Notes under the pieces: generated by a model
What the model saw: only the letters and a program-made list of their open reading frames with translations
Told to the model about the DNA's origin: nothing
Databases searched by the model: none
DNA from: JASEGV01 sp947085405
GTDB lineage: Bacteria > Bacteroidota > Ignavibacteria > UBA10030 > BY39
NCBI GenBank assembly: GCA_947085405.1
Contig: CAMTWO010000019.1
Location: 1-64,000, forward strand
Direction of reading: 5' to 3'
DNA length: 64,000 nucleotides
Part shown: positions 44,776 to 52,000 of the stretch, in pieces
Layout of the letters: each line of letters begins with the position of its first letter
How positions within the stretch are numbered: position 1 is the stretch's first letter
Translations under genes and position numbers: made by a program

Positions 44776-45345
44776 ATGGCAAGTGAAAAATTAAAAATCG
44801 GCAATGCAATGCCTTCTTTCAAAAACTTACCGGCAACTGACGGAATGAAATACAGCAGTTCCGATTTTTCGGATAAGAAAATTTTAGTTGTAGTTTTTTC
44901 GTGTAATCACTGTCCGTACGTGAAAGCTTATGAAGAGAGGATGATTGTGTTTCAGAGAGATTATTCTGCAAAAGGCGTTCAGTTGATTGCGATAAACTCG
45001 AATGAAACTGTAAACTATCCTCAAGATAACTTCGATGAGATGGTGAAAAATGCGAAAAAGAAAAACTTCAACTTCGTTTATTTGAGAGACGATGACCAAT
45101 CCGTTGCCGATATTTTCGGGGCGACGCATACGCCTGAGTTTTTTGTGTTCTCCACCGAAGGCGGAACCTCTGGCGGAGACGAGAAGCGTATGCTTCGCTA
45201 TCACGGCAAGATGGATGACAACTGGCAAAACCCGGATGCTGTAAAAGAAAAGTATTTACAAGATGCGGTGGATGCAATTTTAGCCGGGAAGGTAGTTCCG
45301 GTTCCGGAGACATTTTCGATTGGTTGCACAATAAAATGGAGGTAA
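44776..45345 (+). CDS. Thioredoxin-like (AhpC/TSA-family) protein
   Basis: A 189-residue cytoplasmic thioredoxin-fold protein with the characteristic VVFSCNHCPYVKAYEERM redox motif (CNHC). A predicted domain covers almost the whole protein, and the end FSIGCTIKWR with a third Cys is typical of this subgroup. The likely role is thiol-disulphide exchange or peroxide reduction. Between FVFS and MLRYHGKMDDNW there is an odd Gly/Glu-rich segment (TEGGTSGGDEKR, about 45145-45190) that looks like an in-frame insertion. Confidence 0.85.
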   Translation: MASEKLKIGNAMPSFKNLPATDGMKYSSSDFSDKKILVVVFSCNHCPYVKAYEERMIVFQRDYSAKGVQLIAINSNETVNYPQDNFDEMVKNAKKKNFNFVYLRDDDQSVADIFGATHTPEFFVFSTEGGTSGGDEKRMLRYHGKMDDNWQNPDAVKEKYLQDAVDAILAGKVVPVPETFSIGCTIKWR

Positions 45346-45637
45346 TAGAACTTCTTTGAGTAAATATTGCCATTCTCTCTTATTTTCCGTAAGTTTCCCG
45401 CAACGAGTTATCTACTATCTTAATTCCGATAGAAGAATCATCCAGTATGTTTTTAAAGGAATAGAAATGGAAAACAATAATCAAGCTAAAATAAAAAAAA
45501 TTACAAAGGATAGGAACGACTATAACGACATTTAACCGTCCTAACTGTCCTTTATAGTCATTTGAAACCAGATAATCATCACAAGGGGAAAAGGCAGGTG
45601 ATAGAAGAAATAAAAATAATCGAGGGGCAAAAAATAA

Positions 45638-45723
45638 ACGATGCCGTAGGCGTCGAATGTTTATAGAAAATGAAAGTAAACACAATATACGACCCCGCAG
45701 GGGTCGGACGTTTGTAGAATATG
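45638..45723. repeat. Two copies of a GACCCCGCAGGGGTC-type repeat
   Basis: Copy 1 (45638-45672): ACGATGCCGTAGGCGTCGAA then TGTTTATAGAAAATG. Copy 2 (45689-45723): ACGACCCCGCAGGGGTCGGA then CGTTTGTAGAATATG. The stem sequence changes in a compensated manner (GAtGCC/GGCgTC versus GACCCC/GGGGTC) while the GTTT-x-TAGAA tail is kept. This resembles a palindromic repeat family that I recall from other Bacteroidota genomes. Confidence 0.75.
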
Positions 45724-45742
45724 AATTTTTTAAAACATAACC

Positions 45743-45769
45743 CAGTTGTCGACATTTTGTCGACAACTG
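45743..45769. repeat. Perfect hairpin at the edge of the BRO remnant
   Basis: CAGTTGTCGAC and GTCGACAACTG around ATTTT: 11-base perfect arms. The right arm runs into the first recognisable codons of the BRO-family fragment (RQLKLVSSDG), so it may mark the breakpoint that truncated that gene. Confidence 0.7.
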
Positions 45770-46033
45770 AAATTGGTTTCTTCCGATGGAAAAAAGTATG
45801 AGACCGACTGTGCTAACACCGAAGGTATTTTCCGCATAATCCAGTCAATTCCATCGCCCAAAGCCGAGCCGTTTAAACGCTGGTTAGCGAAAGTCGGTTA
45901 CGAACGTGTTTAGGAAATCGAAAATCCGGAATTGGCAACAAAACGGACAAGAATGCTCTACAAGCTAAAAGGTTACCCCGTTAGAGAAAGCGAAATGAGT
46001 TTTTGGAAGAAAGAAGTTTACGAGAAAGCATGA
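45761..46033 (+). pseudogene. Decayed BRO-family (phage antirepressor-type) gene fragment
   Basis: One frame reads RQLKLVSSDGKKYETDCANT, then EGIFRIIQSIPSPKAEPFKR and WLAKVGYERV, then a TAG (45911-45913) where CAG would encode Gln, then EIENPELATKRTRMLYKLKG and YP. This is the core of the BRO N-terminal domain proteins common in Bacteroidota genomes and phages. The N-terminus is missing and after YP the reading degrades before a TGA at 46031. It is clearly non-functional and evidence of a past mobile-element visit upstream of nuo. Confidence 0.8.
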
Positions 46034-46160
46034 CTCGCGCGAGACTTAATGAGATTAAATAATAACGTTCATAAAAAATTATTCCTAATGAACAATCAAG
46101 AAAAAGAAAAGATAATTAACCAGATAATTCATAATTAAAAAAACACTCAAAGGAAAAACT

Positions 46161-46346
46161 ATGGAAGAATCAAAACAAAATGCACAGCCAGTAATAAGCG
46201 AATTTAAAGGCAAACCGACCATCAGAATACCAATCGTTGACGATCCGTCCCCCGATACGACGTGGCATTGGTTTACATTTGGAAAAAGTAAAGCGAAAGC
46301 TATTGTGAAGTTCTATGATGCGATAAAGAAATTTGCTGAAGACTGA
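46161..46346 (+). CDS. Small conserved-looking hypothetical protein
   Basis: A 61-residue protein with a good ribosome-binding site (AAAGGAAAAACT) and balanced composition. The central TTWHWFTFGKSKAKAIVKFY and a helical acidic C-terminus suggest a compact alpha/beta fold. I cannot name the family. It lies 92 bases before nuoA and just before the nuo promoter, so it is likely transcribed separately. Confidence 0.6.
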   Translation: MEESKQNAQPVISEFKGKPTIRIPIVDDPSPDTTWHWFTFGKSKAKAIVKFYDAIKKFAED

Positions 46347-46353
46347 ACTGATA

Positions 46354-46382
46354 TTGCAATTCACTCCAAATCTTCATATATT
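46354..46382 (+). promoter_or_regulatory. Promoter of the nuo cluster
   Basis: TTGCAA (46354-46359), 17-base spacer, TATATT (46377-46382), 56 bases before nuoA. It is the only good promoter match between the small gene and nuoA; GGAG at about 46425 would serve translation. Confidence 0.6.
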
Positions 46383-46438
46383 TTTCAAGTTTTTTTTATG
46401 AAAAATAATATAAATATCAAATTTGGAGTTGTTTCTAC

Positions 46439-46861
46439 ATGCTAACTGACTTCGGTCGTGTGCTATTATTCTTTATTATCGCCGGCATTTTTGTTACTTT
46501 AGGTTTGATTACCGCTTGGATTGTCCGTCCTAAACGACCGTATCCTGACAAGCTTACTACTTATGAATGCGGAGAAGACCCCGTTGGTTCACCTTGGGTT
46601 AAATACAACATCCGCTTTTATGTTGTTGCTCTCATCTTCCTCATCTTTGAAGTCGAAATCCTTTTCCTCTTTCCTTGGGCACTCGTGTATCAGGAATTAG
46701 GACTTTTTGCATTCATCGAAATGGTAATTTTTCTTGTAATACTATTTGTTGGCTACGCCTATGTTTGGGTGCGAGGCGACTTGGATTGGGATAAACCCGA
46801 GCCGGATATTCCTTTTATCACTTCACTTAATAAAAAGATTTCTAATGGGTCTTTTAGATAA
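46439..46861 (+). CDS. nuoA: NADH-quinone oxidoreductase subunit A
   Basis: Membrane subunit of respiratory complex I near the quinone site. It has 140 residues with three transmembrane helices and the conserved loop DKLTTYECGEDPVGSPWVKY between helices 1 and 2. It is first in an 11-gene nuo cluster in the order A-B-C-D-H-I-J-K-L-M-N. Its 3' end overlaps the nuoB start by 17 bases. Confidence 0.95.
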   Translation: MLTDFGRVLLFFIIAGIFVTLGLITAWIVRPKRPYPDKLTTYECGEDPVGSPWVKYNIRFYVVALIFLIFEVEILFLFPWALVYQELGLFAFIEMVIFLVILFVGYAYVWVRGDLDWDKPEPDIPFITSLNKKISNGSFR

Positions 46862-47348
46862 ACGTTTTGAAAATAGCAATATAGTTATTACGACAATGGA
46901 CGACTTGCTTAACTGGGCAAGATTATCGTCGTTGTGGTATATGCAATTCGGACTTGCCTGTTGTGCAATCGAGATGATGGCAACGGGCGCATCGCATTAC
47001 GATTTGGACAGGTTCGGAGCAATGCCGCGTGCAACTCCGCGCCAAGCCGATGTTATGCTTGTAACCGGAACAGTTTCGATTAAAATGGCTGAGCGAATAA
47101 AACGTTTGTACGATCAAATGGCTGAACCGCGTTACGTAATCTCGATGGGAAGCTGCGCTAATTGCGGCGGACCCTATTGGGAACACGGCTATCACGTCCT
47201 CAAAGGTGTCGATCGTGTGATACCTGTGGATGTTTATATTCCCGGCTGTCCACCACGCCCCGAAGCGCTCCTCGAAGGACTTATTAAACTTCAGGAGAAG
47301 ATTCGAAAATCAAGCTTAGTCGAAAACAAACGTATTACAAAATCATAA
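46845..47348 (+). CDS. nuoB: NADH-quinone oxidoreductase subunit B
   Basis: Carries the N2 4Fe-4S cluster that passes electrons to quinone. Ligand cysteines are in FGLACCAIEMM (two adjacent Cys), GSCANCGGPYW and YIPGCPPRPEAL. The start at 46845 gives 167 residues (MGLLDKRFENSNIVITTMDD); a longer frame from 46746 would be nuoA sequence read out of frame and is rejected. It overlaps nuoA and is followed after 8 bases by nuoC. Confidence 0.96.
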   Translation: MGLLDKRFENSNIVITTMDDLLNWARLSSLWYMQFGLACCAIEMMATGASHYDLDRFGAMPRATPRQADVMLVTGTVSIKMAERIKRLYDQMAEPRYVISMGSCANCGGPYWEHGYHVLKGVDRVIPVDVYIPGCPPRPEALLEGLIKLQEKIRKSSLVENKRITKS

Positions 47349-47356
47349 TTCTAAAA

Positions 47357-47836
47357 ATGACTCCACAAGAAATACAAAATAAACTTACTGAAAAATTTGC
47401 CGATGCAATTGTTGAAGCAAAAATCGAGGGTGTTCTCGAACCGTACGCAAAAGTGAAAGCTGAAACGATACGGGAAATCTCTTCCTTTATGCGGGATGAT
47501 TCTGATTTACAATTCGATACGCTTATGTGCTTGAGTGGAATGGATTATGGGAAAGGTGTTTTAGGTGTAGTGTATAATTTAGGATCGATTGCAAAAAAAC
47601 ATAAGTTCACACTCAAGGTTGAAGTACCTGTTGATTCACCAAATATTCCTTCGATTGAATCGGTGTGGCGAACAGCCGATTGGCACGAACGCGAAGCATT
47701 CGATTTGTTTGGAATTGTTTTTACCGACCATCCCGATTTACGCAGAATACTTTTACCGGAAGATTGGGAAGGATATCCTTTACGGAAAGATTATCAGGTC
47801 CAAGAATTTTATCACGGTATGAAGGTACCATATTGA
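47357..47836 (+). CDS. nuoC: NADH-quinone oxidoreductase subunit C
   Basis: Peripheral-arm subunit of complex I (30 kDa family), 159 residues. It has the signature ERE-x2-DLFGIVFTDHPDLRRIL followed by LPEDWEGYPLRKDY. It is separate from nuoD, not fused as in enterobacteria. One base separates it from nuoD. Confidence 0.96.
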   Translation: MTPQEIQNKLTEKFADAIVEAKIEGVLEPYAKVKAETIREISSFMRDDSDLQFDTLMCLSGMDYGKGVLGVVYNLGSIAKKHKFTLKVEVPVDSPNIPSIESVWRTADWHEREAFDLFGIVFTDHPDLRRILLPEDWEGYPLRKDYQVQEFYHGMKVPY

Positions 47837-47837
47837 T

Positions 47838-48983
47838 ATGGCAGAATTGATTCAAACGCAAGATAGAAAACTCCGCACCGAAGAGATGCTAATCCAGATG
47901 GGACCTCAGCACCCATCCACACACGGTGTGCTAAGATTAGAAGTTACCGTCGAAGGTGAAATAGTTACGCACGTAAAGCCATACATCGGTTATTTACACA
48001 GATGTTTTGAAAAGCACGCTGAACAAATGGGCAACTATTCGCAAGTGATTCCTTATGTTGACAGGATGGATTATGTTGCCGCAATGTCGATGGAGTGGAG
48101 TTACGTTTTAGGGATGGAACGGATGTTAGGCATTCAAATCCCCGAGCGTGTTGAATACATCCGCGTTATAATGGCTGAACTTCAGCGGATTGCATCGCAT
48201 ACAATTGCTATCGGAACTTTCGGACTCGATTTAGGTGCATTTACGCCGTTCCTGTATTTACTGCGCGACCGCGAAATGATTTTAGAAATTTTCGAACGGA
48301 CTTGCGGCGCTCGTCTATTGTATAACTATTTTTGGATTGGCGGACTTTCGCACGACGTCCCTCTCGATTTTGTTGATAGAACCCTGCAATTTTGCAATAA
48401 ATTTAAAAAAACAATTGTAGAAGTAAACAACTTACTATCTTACAACGAAATTTTTATCAAGCGGACAGCGAATGTAGGAATTTTACCGGCTGATGTTGCG
48501 ATTAATTATGCATCGTCGGGACCTGTGCTGCGTGGATCAGGTGTAGATTGGGATTTACGGCGAGACGATCCTTACAGCATTTATAACCGTTTCGATTGGC
48601 AGCCACAAACCGGAAAAGGTGAACGTGGAACTCTTGGCGATTGCTGGGACCGCTACATCGTCCGTTGTCGCGAAATGGAACAAAGTGTAAAAATCATCGA
48701 GCAGGCGATTGAACAATTACCCGACGGCAAAGTTCAATCGGCAATTCCAAAACGAATTCGTCCGAACGCAGGCGAAATTTATGTTCGCACCGAAGCTCCT
48801 CGCGGCGAATTAGGTTTCTATATTGTTAGCGATGGAACCGGATCGCCTTATCGCGTTAAAGGCAGGTCGTCCTGTTTTGTGAACCTATCCGTTTTACCCG
48901 AAATTACCCGCGGCTATATGATTGCTGACCTTATTGCAATTTTAGGCAGCATTGATATTGTGTTAGGTGAGATAGATAGGTGA
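47838..48983 (+). CDS. nuoD: NADH-quinone oxidoreductase subunit D
   Basis: 49-kDa subunit forming the quinone pocket with NuoB and NuoH. It has 381 residues: MGPQHPSTHGVLRLEVTVEG contains the His that contacts quinone; YIGYLHRCFEKHAE, PYVDRMDYVA and the C-terminal DLIAILGSIDIVLGEIDR are family blocks. It is followed by a 73-base low-complexity gap before nuoH. Confidence 0.96.
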   Translation: MAELIQTQDRKLRTEEMLIQMGPQHPSTHGVLRLEVTVEGEIVTHVKPYIGYLHRCFEKHAEQMGNYSQVIPYVDRMDYVAAMSMEWSYVLGMERMLGIQIPERVEYIRVIMAELQRIASHTIAIGTFGLDLGAFTPFLYLLRDREMILEIFERTCGARLLYNYFWIGGLSHDVPLDFVDRTLQFCNKFKKTIVEVNNLLSYNEIFIKRTANVGILPADVAINYASSGPVLRGSGVDWDLRRDDPYSIYNRFDWQPQTGKGERGTLGDCWDRYIVRCREMEQSVKIIEQAIEQLPDGKVQSAIPKRIRPNAGEIYVRTEAPRGELGFYIVSDGTGSPYRVKGRSSCFVNLSVLPEITRGYMIADLIAILGSIDIVLGEIDR

Positions 48984-49018
48984 TGGAGTAATGAAGTATT
49001 GGAGTATTGGATTATTGG

Positions 49019-49063
49019 ATAAATGGATTAATGTGATAAATGGATTAATGTGATAAATGGATA
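49019..49063 (+). repeat. 17-base tandem repeat running into the nuoH start
   Basis: ATAAATGGATTAATGTG occurs twice in tandem (49019-49035, 49036-49052), and a third partial copy (ATAAATGGATAAA) provides the nuoH start codon. No Shine-Dalgarno sequence is visible in the repeats. Confidence 0.75.
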
Positions 49064-50079
49064 AATTTTTAACCGACTTATTAGGAAGCGAAATATTTGC
49101 ATACATAATAATCGCGATATTGCCTCTTGCATTTATCGTTCCTTATGCATTGTTTGCAGTATGGCTTGAGAGAAAAGTCTCAGCATTTATGCAAGACCGA
49201 TTAGGCCCGATGTACACCGGCGGATGGCACGGATGGGCACAGACCGTTGCCGATATCCTCAAACTTATTCAAAAAGAAGATATAGTTCCATCGGCAGCCA
49301 ACAAAATACTTCATTTGGTTGCTCCGTTTCTTGTGTTTATTGGTTCTTATGCCGCATTTGCAGCTATCCCGTTCAGCAGCGAATATATCGGCAGCCATCT
49401 CAACTTAGGTGTCTTTTATATAATTGCAGTATCTTCCCTTGTAGTAGTCGGCTTGTTAATGGCGGGTTGGGCGTCGAATAATAAATGGTCGCTCTTTGGT
49501 GCTATGCGTGCGGCTGCTCAAATTGTCAGTTACGAAATCCCGACCGCACTTGCGTTGCTTGCTGTAATTATGATTGCCGGAACTTTGAATCTTCAGGAAA
49601 TAAATCACATGCAGAGTGGTTGGTTTTGGAATTGGTTTATCTTCGCAAAGTTTCCGTTCGTTTTCATTGCATTCTTAATTTACTTCGTAGCATCACTTGC
49701 TGAAGTCAACCGAACTCCATTCGATATTCCTGAAGCTGAATCGGAACTTGTTGCCGGTTACCACACCGAATACACCGGGATGAAATTTGCAATGTTCTTT
49801 TTAGCTGAGTATGCAAATATGTTTGCAGTCTCGGCGATTGCAGCGGCAGTCTTTCTCGGCGGCTGGAACAGTCCGTTTGGTGATTTTATGAGTGGGCCAA
49901 TTTGGGGGGTGTTCTGGTTTGTTACAAAAGGTATGTTCTTTATCATTGTTCAAATGTGGCTGCGGTGGACTCTGCCGCGCACGCGTGTCGATCAGTTGAT
50001 GTTCATTTCGTGGAAAGTATTAACACCGTGGGCATTTGTTTGTATTTTCGGAATAGGACTATGGATTATGTTACAATAA
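49057..50079 (+). CDS. nuoH: NADH-quinone oxidoreductase subunit H
   Basis: Membrane subunit linking the quinone pocket to the proton-pumping arm; 340 residues, about eight helices. Conserved blocks are YALFAVWLERKVSAFMQDRLGP, SLAEVNRTPFDIPEAESELV and GYHTEYTGMKFAMFFLAEY. The start codon lies within a tandem repeat. It is followed by an inserted four-helix-bundle gene before nuoI. Confidence 0.96.
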   Translation: MDKFLTDLLGSEIFAYIIIAILPLAFIVPYALFAVWLERKVSAFMQDRLGPMYTGGWHGWAQTVADILKLIQKEDIVPSAANKILHLVAPFLVFIGSYAAFAAIPFSSEYIGSHLNLGVFYIIAVSSLVVVGLLMAGWASNNKWSLFGAMRAAAQIVSYEIPTALALLAVIMIAGTLNLQEINHMQSGWFWNWFIFAKFPFVFIAFLIYFVASLAEVNRTPFDIPEAESELVAGYHTEYTGMKFAMFFLAEYANMFAVSAIAAAVFLGGWNSPFGDFMSGPIWGVFWFVTKGMFFIIVQMWLRWTLPRTRVDQLMFISWKVLTPWAFVCIFGIGLWIMLQ

Positions 50080-50088
50080 AAAAAATAT

Positions 50089-50100
50089 CGAATATCGAAT
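50089..50100 (+). repeat. Left arm bracketing the first four-helix-bundle gene
   Basis: CGAATATCGAAT; its exact inverse ATTCGATATTCG lies at 50544-50555, beyond the stop of the enclosed gene. The two arms bracket the coding insert as inverted repeats within AT-rich, iterated sequence. Confidence 0.55.
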
Positions 50101-50132
50101 ACTGAATTATGAATATTGAAGGATAATAATTT

Positions 50133-50528
50133 GTGGATGATTCTAAAGAGCGAAAATATGATCTAGAAGACAGACTTGTTGATTTTTCGATTTTGATAAT
50201 TGATGTTGTAGAAATTATTCCAAACACAAAAGCCAGTAATCATTTAGCGAATCAATTAATCCGCTCGGGAACATCACCGGCTTTGAATTATGGTGAAGCT
50301 CAAAGTGCAGAATCTAAAAGTGATTTTATCCATAAGTTAAAAATAATATTAAAGGAATTAAGAGAGACACGTATCTGTTTAAGAATAATTAAACGACTAA
50401 AACTTAAAAAGCCAATAGAAAATATCGACTTTGTGTATGATGAATGTAATCAACTTATATCAATTTTTGTTAAAAGTATTAAAACAGTTCAAAGTCGAAA
50501 TGGTAAGCAAAACATACAAAAGAAATGA
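50133..50528 (+). CDS. Four-helix-bundle protein (23S rRNA IVS/S23 type), copy 1
   Basis: A 131-residue helical protein of the family first found in 23S rRNA intervening sequences and related to the Avd accessory protein of diversity-generating retroelements. Typical blocks are YDLEDRLVDFSILIIDVVE, ANQLIRSGTSPALNYGEAQS and IHKLKIILKELRETRICLRI. It starts at GTG, with AAGGA nine bases upstream. It is wedged between nuoH and nuoI and bracketed by 12-base inverted arms (50089-50100, 50544-50555). The C-terminus is basic. Function is unknown; nucleic-acid binding is plausible. Confidence 0.88.
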   Translation: MDDSKERKYDLEDRLVDFSILIIDVVEIIPNTKASNHLANQLIRSGTSPALNYGEAQSAESKSDFIHKLKIILKELRETRICLRIIKRLKLKKPIENIDFVYDECNQLISIFVKSIKTVQSRNGKQNIQKK

Positions 50529-50583
50529 ACTTCGACATTTGATATTCGATATTCGGTGTTCATTATTTATTTTTTAATATATT

Positions 50584-51120
50584 ATGAAACAGTATTTTAA
50601 AGACATATTTACATCTATCTGGACGGTGCTGATTGGTATGCGCATCACCTTCTCGCATCTGTTCGTGCCGGCTGTTACGATTCAATATCCGACAGTAAAA
50701 ATGACACTCCCCGAACGCGCCCGTAATCGTTTGTATGTTAATATGGACGATTGCATCGGATGCTTGCAGTGCTCGAATGCCTGTCCGGTTAATTGCATCG
50801 ATATTGAAACCGTGAAATCATTACCGACCGAAGATTTAGGTTTGACCTCGAAAGGAACGAAGAAACGCTTGTATGTAACCGAGTTCAAAATTGATATCGG
50901 AAAATGTTGCTACTGCGGGCTTTGTGTTCCCCCTTGTCCAACTGAATGTATATTTATGACAGATACATACGAATTCTCGGAATATAAACGGCACGATTTG
51001 ATATATAATTTTTGCACTATGACGGAAGACGAAATTACACGTGTAAAAACACAAGCAGCAGCGGCAAAGCCCGCGGCGCCGGCTAAACCCGAACAAACTA
51101 AAACCAAAAATCCAACATAA
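50584..51120 (+). CDS. nuoI: NADH-quinone oxidoreductase subunit I
   Basis: Ferredoxin-like subunit of the peripheral arm with two 4Fe-4S clusters: CIGCLQCSNACPVNC and CCYCGLCVPPCPTEC. It has 178 residues, with an Ala/Pro/Lys-rich tail (about 155-178) beyond the family core. It is preceded by the inserted four-helix-bundle gene and followed by nuoJ after 6 bases. Confidence 0.96.
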   Translation: MKQYFKDIFTSIWTVLIGMRITFSHLFVPAVTIQYPTVKMTLPERARNRLYVNMDDCIGCLQCSNACPVNCIDIETVKSLPTEDLGLTSKGTKKRLYVTEFKIDIGKCCYCGLCVPPCPTECIFMTDTYEFSEYKRHDLIYNFCTMTEDEITRVKTQAAAAKPAAPAKPEQTKTKNPT

Positions 51121-51126
51121 AAAATT

Positions 51127-51636
51127 ATGAGTTTGATAGATATATTATTTTACTTCTTTGCAACAATCGCTGTAGTTTCAGCTTCGATTGTTGTTTTTTC
51201 AAGAAATATAATTTACTCGGCTTTTTCGTTGTTGTTTACTTTTTTTGCAGTAGCCGGACTTTACGTTTTGCTGAACGCCGATTTTCTTGCTATTACTCAA
51301 TTGCTTATTTATGTCGGCGGTATTTTAGTGCTGATGTTATTCGGTGTAATGTTAACTCATAAAGTTGTAAGTGTCGATATGAAAACAGGCACGTTAAAAA
51401 TTTTACCGGCTGCACTTATTACTTCGATGATTGCAGGAACTCTCATTGGCATCTTCACTGTAACCGATTGGAAGGTTGCACCGCTGCAAACTGGCGACCC
51501 AATGCCAACCGCCAAAGCGATTGGCGAAATGTTTATGACTACTTGGCTCTTACCTTTCGAAGTTGCATCAGTTATTTTGTTGATTGCTCTAATCGGTGCT
51601 GCAATCATAGCAAGAAGAGACAAAGAAGAGAAATAG
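51127..51636 (+). CDS. nuoJ: NADH-quinone oxidoreductase subunit J
   Basis: Membrane-arm subunit, 169 residues, five hydrophobic helices. Family blocks are NIIYSAFSLLFTFFAVAGLY and LIYVGGILVLMLFGVML (the pi-bulge helix). It is followed after 43 bases by nuoK. Confidence 0.95.
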   Translation: MSLIDILFYFFATIAVVSASIVVFSRNIIYSAFSLLFTFFAVAGLYVLLNADFLAITQLLIYVGGILVLMLFGVMLTHKVVSVDMKTGTLKILPAALITSMIAGTLIGIFTVTDWKVAPLQTGDPMPTAKAIGEMFMTTWLLPFEVASVILLIALIGAAIIARRDKEEK

Positions 51637-51679
51637 TGTTTGAAAACAGAAAACAAAAAAGAAATTTAACAGGCAATTA

Positions 51680-51991
51680 ATGTTACAAATAGGATTAACG
51701 CATTATTTAGTTTTGAGCGCCATTTTATTTTCACTTGGAATTTTTGGGGTTGTAACTCGGCGCAATGCTATCTTAGTATTGATGGGCATCGAATTAATTC
51801 TTAATGCCGCAAATATAAATTTTATCGCATTCTCACGTTACGGCACTTTAAATTTAGACGGTCACATGGCTGCCATCTTTGTAATAGTTCTCGCAGCAGC
51901 CGAAGCTGCAATTGCTTTAGCAATCGTTTTAAACATCTATAAAACTTTCCACACCGTGAACGTTGATGAAATTAATAAGTTGAAAGAATAG
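51680..51991 (+). CDS. nuoK: NADH-quinone oxidoreductase subunit K
   Basis: Membrane-arm subunit of 103 residues with three helices. The conserved glutamates are in LMGIELILNAANINF and LAAAEAAIALAIVL. It is followed after 9 bases by nuoL. Confidence 0.96.
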   Translation: MLQIGLTHYLVLSAILFSLGIFGVVTRRNAILVLMGIELILNAANINFIAFSRYGTLNLDGHMAAIFVIVLAAAEAAIALAIVLNIYKTFHTVNVDEINKLKE

Positions 51992-52000
51992 TTTGAAAAT

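Larger units (their letters stand above)
45346..46160. other. Gene-poor stretch with repeats and a decayed BRO gene
   Basis: Between the thioredoxin-like gene and the small gene at 46161 no intact gene is seen. The stretch contains two palindromic repeat copies (45638-45723), a perfect hairpin (45743-45769) and a BRO-family gene fragment with an internal stop (45761-46033). The reverse-strand open frame over 45380-45766 is made of repeats and is not considered coding. Confidence 0.7.

Noticed and set aside
45380..45766. Reverse-strand frame of 128 codons upstream of nuo
   Set aside because: It is composed of the palindromic repeats and hairpin and is rich in Arg/Leu/Phe/Ser without any motif; not a gene.
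46746..46844. Upstream extension of nuoB by 33 codons
   Set aside because: This part is nuoA read in another frame; the family N-terminus and length fit the ATG at 46845.
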